Source: Merdimonas sp963929015
GTDB taxonomy: Bacteria > Bacillota > Clostridia > Lachnospirales > Lachnospiraceae
Length of the DNA: 64,000 nucleotides
Assembly (NCBI RefSeq): GCF_963929015.1
Contig: NZ_CAWVHE010000001.1
Coordinates: 77,187 to 141,186, forward strand
Reading direction: 5' to 3'
Made by a program: the position numbers and the translations under genes. This document shows positions 1-7,477 of the stretch, in pieces (within the stretch, counting starts at the first letter, position 1; every line of letters begins with the position of its first letter). Under the pieces are notes generated by a model. The model was not told the origin of the DNA, did no database searches, and worked only from the letters and a program-made list of their open reading frames with translations.

Positions 1-908
1 TTCACCTGTGCTTCATCGCCCAGTTTCTCTATCATGGCAATCTCTTCCTCAGACAGTTGGATCGCCGCTGCTTTCGCAGCATCTTCCACCTGATAAACCT
101 TGGTCACGCCGATGATCGGCAGCGTTCCTTTTGCAATGGCCCACGCAACAGGGATCTGTGCGGTTGCCACATGATGGCGGTCAGCAATCTCTTCCAGCCC
201 TTTATTCAGCTTCTCCAGCTCCGGCAGCATAGGATTATATGTCTTGCCTCTGTCAGAATCCTCCGGGAAGGGGTGCTCTGTGTCATATTTCCCGGTCAGG
301 GCTCCCTGCTCCAGTACCATATAAGAGAAGAAAATGATATCATTTTCTTTACAGTAATCCAGGATGCCGGATGTTTCGGAAGACCGGTTCAGCAGGCTGT
401 AATGGTTCTGGATCGCAGAGATCTTCAATCCCTCCTTTGCCAGAATATCAGCCGCTTCTTTGATCTCTGCCAGGCTGTGATTGGAAAGCCCGATCTTTCC
501 GATCTTGCCGCTTTTTGCAAGAGGGATCAGTTCTGTCACCCATTTTGGCGCATCCATCGGATTGTGGATCCAGTAGAAATCCATGTAGTCTGTGCCCAGA
601 AGTTCCGCGCTCTTCTCATACAGAGCTGTCACTGCGTTCCCTGCCGCAGGATCCGCACACTGAGGTGTAAATTTATCTGAGATCAGATAGCTGTCTCTCG
701 GAACCGTTCGAAGGAAATCTCCCAGTACCTTTTCTGAGGTACCCATGCCATATGCATAGGCCGTATCCCAGAGATTTAACCCTTCTTTCATTGCAGTGTC
801 AAATACCGGTTTCAGTGCTTCCGGGGTAAGAGTTCCTCCAAATGTTCCGTCATTTCCCCATGCCCATGCTCCCAGAGCGATCCTGGGCATTGCTTTCATT
901 TCTGCCAT
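1..908 (-). CDS. Aldo/keto reductase, C-terminus cut by window edge
   Basis: NAD(P)H-dependent aldo/keto reductase fold. The catalytic tetrad can be read in order: Asp and Tyr in LWDTAYAYGMGTSEKVLG, Lys in ISDKFTP, and His in DFYWIHNP. About 302 codons are visible and no stop is reached before base 1, so only the last few residues should be missing. The start ATG at 908 follows the preceding reductase by 27 bases, making this the last visible gene of a five-gene redox operon. The substrate is unknown. Confidence 0.9.
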   Translation of the reverse strand, partial: MAEMKAMPRIALGAWAWGNDGTFGGTLTPEALKPVFDTAMKEGLNLWDTAYAYGMGTSEKVLGDFLRTVPRDSYLISDKFTPQCADPAAGNAVTALYEKSAELLGTDYMDFYWIHNPMDAPKWVTELIPLAKSGKIGKIGLSNHSLAEIKEAADILAKEGLKISAIQNHYSLLNRSSETSGILDYCKENDIIFFSYMVLEQGALTGKYDTEHPFPEDSDRGKTYNPMLPELEKLNKGLEEIADRHHVATAQIPVAWAIAKGTLPIIGVTKVYQVEDAAKAAAIQLSEEEIAMIEKLGDEAQV

Positions 909-935
909 ATTCGTATCCTCCAAAATCAATCTTTT

Positions 936-1973
936 TTACAGTTTCTGATTTCCCGTAGACCAGACATGCTTTTCCTTTGCCTGCTCTGCTGTATTCTGCG
1001 CCATAACGCCTACCAGCGCGTGGGGCACATACGGTTCTTCCAGATAGTCCATCTCTTCCTTTGTCAGGCACAGATCCGCCGCCTTTGTCATTCCCTCCAC
1101 ATGGGAAAGCTTCGTGGCGCCCACAATGGGAGCGGTCACCTTTGTAAGCAGCCATGCAAGGGAGATCTCTGTCATGGATACGCCGCGCTTCTTGGCCAGT
1201 TCCGCCACCCGCGCGATGATCACGCCGTCTTCATCGGCTGTGCCGTTGTATTTCAGCTTTGCATAGTCGTCCTCCCGGAGCCTTTTTGATGTTTCTCCCG
1301 GTTTCTTGGAGAGCCTCCCGCCTGCCAGGGCGCTGTACGGCGTCATGGCGATATTGTCTTCCCGGCAGAGCTTTTCCATCTCCCGCTCTTCTTCACGGAA
1401 GATCAGATTGTAATGCCCCTGTATGGATATGAATTTCGCAAATCCTTCCCGCTCTGCCAGTGCATTGGCTTTTGCCAGCTGATATGCAAAGCAGTTGGAA
1501 ATGCCGATATATCTTGCCTTTCCTTCTTTTACCACATTGTTTAGGCCTTCCATGATGTCATACAGCGGCGTTGCGTAATCCCACATATGATAAATATACA
1601 GATCCACATGGTCCATCCCGAGATTTTCCAGGCTCTTGTTGATCATCCGTTCAATATGCTCCTGAGCCAGGACGCCCTGTTCGATCTCTTCCGGCGTGCG
1701 GGGGAGAAATTTGGTAGCAACTACCACTTCATCCCGCTTTGCGTAATCCCGCAGCGCCCTTCCCAGATACTGCTCGCTTGTGCCGCTCTGGTATCCAATG
1801 GCAGTGTCGTAAAAATTGATCCCGGATTCCAGGCCTTTACGGATGATCTCCCGGGTATGCTCCTCATCAATGGTCCACGTATGCTGCCCGTTCTTTGCAT
1901 CCCCGAAACCCATACATCCCATGCAGATGCGGGATACATTTAATTCGGAATTTCCTAATCTTGCATATCTCAT
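936..1973 (-). CDS. Aldo/keto reductase
   Basis: A 345-residue aldo/keto reductase. The tetrad is visible as Asp/Tyr in FYDTAIGYQSGTSEQYLG, Lys in VVATKFLP and His in DLYIYHMWD. The start chosen is the ATG at 1973, because GGGGAGGCGGATTCATA supplies a Shine-Dalgarno sequence; an upstream in-frame start would lie inside the preceding gene. The stop of the flavodoxin gene and this ATG share one base (TAATG), so translation is probably coupled. The substrate cannot be told from the sequence. It is the fourth gene of the operon. Confidence 0.92.
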   Translation of the reverse strand: MRYARLGNSELNVSRICMGCMGFGDAKNGQHTWTIDEEHTREIIRKGLESGINFYDTAIGYQSGTSEQYLGRALRDYAKRDEVVVATKFLPRTPEEIEQGVLAQEHIERMINKSLENLGMDHVDLYIYHMWDYATPLYDIMEGLNNVVKEGKARYIGISNCFAYQLAKANALAEREGFAKFISIQGHYNLIFREEEREMEKLCREDNIAMTPYSALAGGRLSKKPGETSKRLREDDYAKLKYNGTADEDGVIIARVAELAKKRGVSMTEISLAWLLTKVTAPIVGATKLSHVEGMTKAADLCLTKEEMDYLEEPYVPHALVGVMAQNTAEQAKEKHVWSTGNQKL

Positions 1974-2611
1974 TATGAATCCGCCTCCCCTGTCATACCC
2001 ATGTTGGCAAGCCACTCTGCAACCTCATCTGCACAGTCCTCTGCCTCTTCGCTTCCAAGAGAAATCCCTTCTGTGATCTCTGCCTCCGGCTCCATCTGGG
2101 CGATGGTATCCAAAGAACCGGAAAATCCACTGCCTCCTCTTGTATTGAACGGAGCGATCGTCTTGCCTGAGAGATCATACTCATCCAGAAATGTATACAG
2201 GATCATGGGCATATCTCCCCACCAGTTGGGGAACCCGAGATACACGGTGTCATATGACGAGAGATCCACAGTCTCTGCGATCGCCGGGCGGGCGTCGCTG
2301 CTCTGCTCCTCCTGTGCGATATCCAGAAGTTCATTGTAATCGTCCGTATAAGGCTCAGCCGGAACAATCTCAAACAGATCCGCACCGGTCTGTGCCTGGA
2401 TCTCCTGGGCTACGGCCTCTGTATTCCCTGACCAGGAAAAATAAGCGATCAGTGCGGTGCCTTCTCCCGCCGCTGTATCTGCATTTTCTGCCGTCTCCTG
2501 TGTCTCTGGCTGTTCTTCCTCACCGGTTCCGCCGCCACATGCAGCAAGACTGCATACTACAGTTCCCACAAGCATAGCGGAAAGCAATTTCTTTAATAAT
2601 TTTGATTTCAT
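1973..2611 (-). CDS. Flavodoxin-domain lipoprotein
   Basis: A 212-residue secreted lipoprotein. It has a basic N-terminus, a hydrophobic segment and a lipobox LAAC with the lipidated Cys at residue 25. An acidic linker (about residues 30-50) leads to a flavodoxin domain whose FMN-phosphate loop is SWSGNTEAVA. Later segments such as VYLGFPNWWGDMP fit the flavodoxin_4 family. A surface-anchored flavodoxin suggests extracytoplasmic electron transfer, but that is inference. The start follows AGGAGGACGCTT. It overlaps the reductase downstream by one base. Confidence 0.9.
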   Translation of the reverse strand: MKSKLLKKLLSAMLVGTVVCSLAACGGGTGEEEQPETQETAENADTAAGEGTALIAYFSWSGNTEAVAQEIQAQTGADLFEIVPAEPYTDDYNELLDIAQEEQSSDARPAIAETVDLSSYDTVYLGFPNWWGDMPMILYTFLDEYDLSGKTIAPFNTRGGSGFSGSLDTIAQMEPEAEITEGISLGSEEAEDCADEVAEWLANMGMTGEADS

Positions 2612-2647
2612 AAGCGTCCTCCTGACTTTGATTCTTTTTTTCGTCTG

Positions 2648-3190
2648 TTATTGGTCAAGGTTCATACATTTCCCGATGACATCTCCTGTACGGAGATATT
2701 CGTAGGTGGGCATTTCGAAAAGAACCGGCTTCAGTGTATGATAGTCAATTTTTCCTGCTTCATTTAATACGCTCTCTTCTGCGTATACGCCATCAATCTT
2801 GCAGATAAAGCTCTCAAACCCTTCTGTCTCATAGATGTCGTCCACTGTGCAGTCCATCACAACCGGCGCCTCGTCGATGACAGGCGCCCCGGTCCCTTCG
2901 GTATGAAACCGGAACATCTCTGACTTATCCACTTTATTTCCGCTGACGCAGCCAGTCCGGTCTGCTTTCTTCAGCATGGCTTCGTCTACAATATTCACAG
3001 TCAGCGCTTTTGTCTCTTTAATTCCCTGATTGGTGTAATGGGGGTTCGCAAGGCTGACCATGATCCGGTCATGGCCGATGATCCCCACATGTCCCACCAG
3101 GACGTAATTTGGTCTTCCATGTACCATGGTTCCCACTACTACCAGCGGTGTAGGATAAAGCGCAAGGCTCTTTCCGATATTTTTCTTCAT
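2648..3190 (-). CDS. Flavin reductase-like (FMN-binding split barrel) protein
   Basis: A 180-residue protein resembling the flavin reductase-like split-barrel family: VVVGTMVHGRPNYVLVGHV near the N-terminus, SLANPHYTNQGI and LTVNIVDEAMLKKADRTG in the middle. The family binds FMN and often moves electrons between reduced flavin and a partner flavoprotein. It sits 25 bases after a flavodoxin-family gene and 36 bases before the lipoprotein flavodoxin, which fits an electron-transfer role. The ATG follows AAAGGAAGTAAAGAAC. The exact substrate is unknown. Confidence 0.87.
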   Translation of the reverse strand: MKKNIGKSLALYPTPLVVVGTMVHGRPNYVLVGHVGIIGHDRIMVSLANPHYTNQGIKETKALTVNIVDEAMLKKADRTGCVSGNKVDKSEMFRFHTEGTGAPVIDEAPVVMDCTVDDIYETEGFESFICKIDGVYAEESVLNEAGKIDYHTLKPVLFEMPTYEYLRTGDVIGKCMNLDQ

Positions 3191-3215
3191 GTTCTTTACT
3201 TCCTTTCGTTTCTGT

Positions 3216-3752
3216 TTATTTCAGTTTTTTCCCGAGTTCATATGCCTGTTCCGGGTATTTTGAATGCTGTGTCATGGATGGTGTGCCGCATCCCTTTCCC
3301 AGCACCATTCCCATATCCTTCAGGTTCAGATACCGTACCAGCGTCTTATAATGGGCTTCCAGTGCATCAAAGGTCCAGCCGTCGCTGTTCCATGCCGCTG
3401 TCAGAAGAGCGGACTTCATATGTTTGCGCTGAATGCTGCTGTTAAAAGCGCAGAACCGGTCGATCAGGGTCTTCAGCTGTGCTGACATTCCGTAATAATA
3501 CAGAGGTGTAACAAATACCATCATATCTGCCTCCAGAATATCCTTACGGAATGTCTCTACGTCATCCTTTTGTACGCAGGGGCCTTCATAACCACAATGG
3601 ATACACCCGGTACAGGGATGGATATCCGCATGTGCCGCATCAATTACTTTGACTGTGTGTCTGGCTTCTTCGGCTCCCCGGATAAAATGATCCGCCAGCA
3701 TGTTGGAAGAGCCGTGCGTATTGGGACTTCCTTCCAGAATTATGATCTTCAT
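3216..3752 (-). CDS. Flavodoxin/NADPH-dependent FMN reductase family protein
   Basis: A 178-residue protein with an N-terminal FMN-binding loop (ILEGSPNTHGSSNMLA) and a cysteine cluster HPCTGCIHCGYEGPC at about residues 46-60, as in iron-sulfur flavoprotein-like reductases. VFVTPLYYYGMSAQLKTLID is typical of the family. It is the first gene of the five-gene operon running to base 1. Its promoter carries the same upstream module as the neighbouring operon. The start ATG follows TTGGAGGAATAAATC. Confidence 0.9.
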   Translation of the reverse strand: MKIIILEGSPNTHGSSNMLADHFIRGAEEARHTVKVIDAAHADIHPCTGCIHCGYEGPCVQKDDVETFRKDILEADMMVFVTPLYYYGMSAQLKTLIDRFCAFNSSIQRKHMKSALLTAAWNSDGWTFDALEAHYKTLVRYLNLKDMGMVLGKGCGTPSMTQHSKYPEQAYELGKKLK

Positions 3753-3797
3753 GATTTATTCCTCCAATCCGGCAGGGGTTTTCCTGCCTTTATCTAC

Positions 3798-3854
3798 ATT
3801 GTAAAAGTAATCTTTTTCTAAGTCTAATACCTGTCTTTTATCGTTTTTCATACG
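3798..3854 (-). promoter_or_regulatory. Promoter B of the five-gene redox operon, with shared activator module
   Basis: On the minus strand: -35 TAGACT (3826-3821), 17-base spacer, -10 TACAAT (3803-3798). Immediately upstream lies AAACGTATG-N13-AGACAGGTATTAGAC, which ends in the -35. The same module at the same spacing precedes the flavodoxin gene at 5021. Likely a binding site for the adjacent LysR protein; this is inference. Confidence 0.7.
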
Positions 3855-3856
3855 TT

Positions 3857-4525
3857 TCAGGAATGATAATTTGTAGACAGATAATGGGCGATCCAGATAA
3901 ACAGCCCTGTCATGGCCAGATAATCTATGTAAAAAGAAAGCGGGGACTCGTTGTAATCCAGGAACACAAACTGTGTCCGCAGGAACATATAAGTCGCCAG
4001 ATCTCTTGCCACAAATGCATACAAGCCGTAACCCGCAATAAAAACACCGGCAATCCGGAGAACTGTACGGCGGATTCTGGAATTCCTGCCCGCCCCGAAC
4101 ATCTGCCGGAACCGTGCCAGTATCATGGCCCAGTGGAGTCCCAGGTGGAAAGCCATCAGCACGAATCCCCAGTAGCTGGCAGCCATATGGACCAGTCTGG
4201 CTGTTCCCATCCCGCCTCTGATGGGAAGAAAGGCAAATACATGCCTGGACATGATAATCCCGCTTGCCATCAGACAGATCATCACCACAAATAGCACCAG
4301 ATCCACCGCACACATCAGAATACGAATCCTGGTATATTTCCCCTTGAATATATTTCTGTACCAGGCGCCGTTCAGCGCATGATGGGCGATAAAAAGCAAA
4401 AGCATGAAAGCGCCCGCCCACTCATGAGCGGATTCTCCCCAGATCTGATACCCCATCAAAAACAAAAGCGTCAGCGTCATCGGGATATCCACCGCAAGTT
4501 TTATTTTTTTCTTCCCACTATTCAT
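3857..4525 (-). CDS. DUF4405-type membrane protein (cytochrome b-like)
   Basis: A 222-residue protein with about five hydrophobic helices, for example PMTLTLLFLMGYQIWG, AGAFMLLLFIAHHALNG and LVLFVVMICLMASGIIM. Histidines lie in or beside helices (FIAHHALNG, FHLGLHWAM), the pattern of DUF4405 proteins that resemble the haem-binding membrane subunit of b-type cytochromes. It could pass electrons across the membrane with its partner flavodoxin, whose stop overlaps this start by eight bases. Haem binding is not shown by sequence alone. Confidence 0.83.
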   Translation of the reverse strand: MNSGKKKIKLAVDIPMTLTLLFLMGYQIWGESAHEWAGAFMLLLFIAHHALNGAWYRNIFKGKYTRIRILMCAVDLVLFVVMICLMASGIIMSRHVFAFLPIRGGMGTARLVHMAASYWGFVLMAFHLGLHWAMILARFRQMFGAGRNSRIRRTVLRIAGVFIAGYGLYAFVARDLATYMFLRTQFVFLDYNESPLSFYIDYLAMTGLFIWIAHYLSTNYHS

Positions 4526-5021
4526 TATTTATCTTTCTCTCTGATGGAAAATTTTGCTCCAGCCACGCCTGCACCATATAGGACAAGTTTTCGCTGCCAT
4601 TTTCCAATACATACAGGCTGTTCTTTATGTCCGTTCCCGGGCATCTGTCTCTCACAGCCTGTTCCATCCCCTTGTCTTCTCCTCCGCAATGGCTGAAAAA
4701 AGGAAGGATCATCTTCCCTGTCATATCATTTTTCCCAAGCCAGGCAGCCAGGGGCGGGGCAATCGTTCCGCACCAGTTAGGCGAACCGGCAAAAACAATG
4801 TCATATCTGGCGGCGTTTTCTGTTATGGGAAGCAGCGCAGGCAGCTTTTCCGATCTGTTTTCCTCTCTCACCTGCTTTAAAAGGCAATCAAAATCTGCCG
4901 GATAAGGCTGCCTTGGATAGATCTGGCTTAATCTGCCGCCTGTCTGTTTCTGGATCTCTTCTGCAATCCTGCGGGTTTTTCCGGAATAAGAATAATACAC
5001 GATCAAAATATTTTCTTTCAT
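4518..5021 (-). CDS. Flavodoxin
   Basis: A 167-residue cytoplasmic flavodoxin. The FMN-phosphate loop is YYSYSGKTRRIAEEI at about residues 9-23, and FAGSPNWCGTIAPPLAAWL matches the flavin-ring loop of flavodoxin_4 members. I chose the ATG at 5021 because AAAGGA lies a workable distance upstream; the ATG at 5033 directly abuts it. First gene of a two-gene unit with the DUF4405 protein. Confidence 0.88.
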   Translation of the reverse strand: MKENILIVYYSYSGKTRRIAEEIQKQTGGRLSQIYPRQPYPADFDCLLKQVREENRSEKLPALLPITENAARYDIVFAGSPNWCGTIAPPLAAWLGKNDMTGKMILPFFSHCGGEDKGMEQAVRDRCPGTDIKNSLYVLENGSENLSYMVQAWLEQNFPSERKINNE

Positions 5022-5057
5022 ATAGGTGTTCATCCTTTAGCTCTTACTTTTTTATTC

Positions 5058-5124
5058 ATTATCCCCCGTCTTCTATATCCTGTCTAATACCTGTCTGCTA
5101 TGAAAAACCATACGTTTTTCGTAT
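5058..5124 (-). promoter_or_regulatory. Promoter A of flavodoxin-DUF4405, with LysR-type box
   Basis: On the minus strand: -35 TAGACA (5086-5081), 17-base spacer, -10 GATAAT (5063-5058). Upstream is a perfect dyad ATACG-AAAAA-CGTAT (5124-5110), which satisfies the T-N11-A rule of LysR boxes. It is followed by the AGACAGGTATTAGAC segment shared with the promoter at 3798-3854. Confidence 0.72.
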
Positions 5125-5133
5125 ATCTATGAA

Positions 5134-5175
5134 ATAAAAAAAGCCACGGCACCAGCGTTTTAGCTGATGCCATGA
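5134..5175 (-). terminator. Intrinsic terminator after the LysR gene
   Basis: On the minus strand GGCATCAGC and GCTGGTGCC pair around a short loop, and the stem is followed by CTTTTTTTAT. It separates the LysR gene from the promoter of the flavodoxin gene. Confidence 0.85.
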
Positions 5176-5181
5176 CCATTT

Positions 5182-6054
5182 TTAATATTCTTGGATTGTC
5201 TGTACGAAAAGAGACGCCGCCTGGGAAAACAGATGATTCTTTTTCCACAGGATCACGCTCCTTGTTGTGTGCTCCGGCAGGATCTGGCGAAAACAAAGGT
5301 CGGGATCCGCATGTATGGATAATGCACCGTCCAGACAGACTGCACAACCCATCCCGGCCTCTACCAGCAATGCGGCGTTAGAAAGAAGGTTGTAATAAAC
5401 CGGAATATTCAGGTGGCTTTCCTCGCACTGCATCCAGTGAAGAACTTCATTTTTGGCATTCTCTCTCCCCGGCATGATCAGAGGATACTGCCGGATCTCC
5501 TCCACGGTTAAGGTTTCCTTTTCCGCAAGTTCGTGATCCTTTCTCAAAAGGAGTCCCCAGGTTTCTTTCTGGGGAAGCCTTACATATTCAAATTTTGCAG
5601 TATCGACAGGCTCCAGTACGAGCCCCAGGTCAAGCAACCCTCGTTCCAGCATCTCTTTGATGTTGTCCGCCATCCCATTATAAAGATCAAACTGGACATC
5701 CGGATATTTCTCACGAAATTCTTTCATGTAGAGGGCCAGCGCCCGGCAGCCCACCGCTTCTGAAGCGCCGATCCGGATGGTGCCGCAGACCACGTCTTTT
5801 TTGTCTTTAAAGGTATGTTCCAGCTTGTCCGAGAGTTCCACGATCATTTCCGCCTGCTGTTTAAAAAGGAAACCCTCATCTGTCAAAGTCACGGATCGTT
5901 TCCCCCGGATCAGGAGCGCCGTTCCCAGTTCGTCTTCCAACTCTATCAGCTGGCGGCTTAAGGTGGGCTGGGTGACATGAAGGATATCCGCAGCCCGTGT
6001 AATATTTCCTTCATCCGCTACCGTCAGAAAATATTTCAGCACGCGCAATTCCAT
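5182..6054 (-). CDS. LysR-family transcriptional regulator
   Basis: A 290-residue LysR regulator. The N-terminal winged helix-turn-helix reads LKYFLTVADEGNITRAADIL followed by HVTQPTLSRQLIELE. The rest is a two-lobed effector domain, with IRIGASEAVG opening the first lobe. The ATG at 6054 is preferred over 6060 because GGGAGG needs the longer spacing. It most likely controls the two downstream redox operons, whose promoters share a LysR-box-like module. The inducer is unknown. It may be co-transcribed with the glycosyltransferase 36 bases upstream. Confidence 0.93.
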   Translation of the reverse strand: MELRVLKYFLTVADEGNITRAADILHVTQPTLSRQLIELEDELGTALLIRGKRSVTLTDEGFLFKQQAEMIVELSDKLEHTFKDKKDVVCGTIRIGASEAVGCRALALYMKEFREKYPDVQFDLYNGMADNIKEMLERGLLDLGLVLEPVDTAKFEYVRLPQKETWGLLLRKDHELAEKETLTVEEIRQYPLIMPGRENAKNEVLHWMQCEESHLNIPVYYNLLSNAALLVEAGMGCAVCLDGALSIHADPDLCFRQILPEHTTRSVILWKKNHLFSQAASLFVQTIQEY

Positions 6055-6090
6055 ATCCATCGCCTCCCATCACAGCTTTTTGCAAAGTTC

Positions 6091-7107
6091 CTAATTAAAT
6101 CCCACCAGTCTTCTGGCTACAATGTAGGCCAGAGAAGAAATTTTCCTTCCGGGCTTTCCCGGAATATTCATGGTCTGTCCTAATATGCCATAACGGATCT
6201 TAAAGAAGACTTTAAAGTCTTTTTTCTTCAGATAAACCCAGAGATCTTTTTTCTTATCCAGATTCTCTTTCTTCTTGGAGCGGATCAGAAGGATCGAGGA
6301 AACCGTCATCATGATCGCCAGATAATTGATCATGTACGCGCGCAGTTTCTTGCAGGAAATCTTACTAAGATCATACATGTCGATCATGGATTTCGTCACA
6401 AAAATCTGCTGGTCCACCCGGCTAATCATCACCTTTTCATTTACCGACTGATCTTCCCGTCCAATGTAATAACGATAGAAATCCACATCCAGATAATAGA
6501 GTTTTCTTACGTGGGGCAGGGGGTAATATACATAAATGTTGTCCACATAAAACGTATGCTTCGGCAGCCTTAACTGGATCAGTTTCAGCAGGTCTGTCCG
6601 GTAGATCACGGAATGCATCAGAATATACTGGCCCAGATGGAAATGTCCGATGTCATCCCAGTGAAAGATCTCATCCTGGGGAAGCACATTGCGGTAATGG
6701 ATACATTTCTTATGCTCCACGCCCACCTTTTCATACACATAATTGGAAACGAGCATATCGATCTCTTCTTCCTCGTCCTCCAGCCGGCGCAAAAGACCCA
6801 GAATCTTCTGCAGCGCCTCTTCGTCTACCCAGTCGTCGCTGTCCACAACCTTAAAATATTTGCCGGACGCAGATGCAAGACCAGAATTTACCGCGTCTCC
6901 GTGCCCGCCGTTTTCCTTGTCCACCACCCGGACAATCTGCGGATATTTTGCCTCATACTCCCGTGCGATCTTTAGCGTATCATCCTTGGAGCCATCGTTG
7001 ACAACGATAATCTCCACATCTTCTCCGCCGGGCAGAATGCTCTCGATCGCGTGGGACATGTACTCCTGTGAATTGTAACATGGGATCGCAAACGATATAT
7101 ACTTCAT
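6091..7107 (-). CDS. Family 2 glycosyltransferase
   Basis: A 338-residue GT-A glycosyltransferase. The N-terminal nucleotide-sugar-binding region reads ISFAIPCYNSQEYMSHAI and IIVVNDGSKDDTLKIAREY, with the metal-binding acidic motif VDSDDWVDEEAL near residue 92. A hydrophobic stretch MINYLAIMMTVSSILLI near residue 275 may touch the membrane. Such enzymes build cell-surface glycans; donor and acceptor cannot be told here. The start at 7107 follows AAAGGAATCAGAG. Confidence 0.9.
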   Translation of the reverse strand: MKYISFAIPCYNSQEYMSHAIESILPGGEDVEIIVVNDGSKDDTLKIAREYEAKYPQIVRVVDKENGGHGDAVNSGLASASGKYFKVVDSDDWVDEEALQKILGLLRRLEDEEEEIDMLVSNYVYEKVGVEHKKCIHYRNVLPQDEIFHWDDIGHFHLGQYILMHSVIYRTDLLKLIQLRLPKHTFYVDNIYVYYPLPHVRKLYYLDVDFYRYYIGREDQSVNEKVMISRVDQQIFVTKSMIDMYDLSKISCKKLRAYMINYLAIMMTVSSILLIRSKKKENLDKKKDLWVYLKKKDFKVFFKIRYGILGQTMNIPGKPGRKISSLAYIVARRLVGFN

Positions 7108-7477
7108 CTCTCTGATTCCTTTCTTCATCTGTGTTTTTATAGTATATATCATTTTATCCGGTTTTCCAACGTATTAAATGTAAAATCCGTGTTTATTGTT
7201 CACAATTTGTTCATGTATCTTTCAAAAATCCTTCATCTATATAACACTATTTCTTCACAGCTGCCGCGTATACTATAACCATCAAAAGAAATCAAGACGG
7301 TACGCAGTAATGCTTTGAATAAACTTTTTCATAATACATGCCGGGGACTGAAGACTCAGTCACCCGGCATCCTCCCTTTTTATGGGGTTTTCGGGCTGCC
7401 GGGAAAAATCCGGCGCCCGTTTTATCCCTGCTGCAAGTACAGTAAAAATAACAGGATCAATAATTCCACAATGCTCT
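7108..7477. other. Intergenic region with two stem-loops, no gene seen
   Basis: About 370 bases without a convincing open frame. An A/T-rich half (7108-7330) is followed by two stem-loops. One pairs ATGCCGGG-GACTGA with TCAGTC-A-CCCGGCAT (7338-7370). The second is an imperfect CGGGCTGCCGG stem (7392-7419) followed by TTTTAT on the plus strand. The second could end a plus-strand transcript, but I see no clear promoter for one. Confidence 0.5.

Noticed and set aside
7108..7477. Riboswitch upstream of a plus-strand gene
   Set aside because: No plus-strand gene follows, and the sequence did not match the c-di-GMP riboswitch pattern I compared it with.
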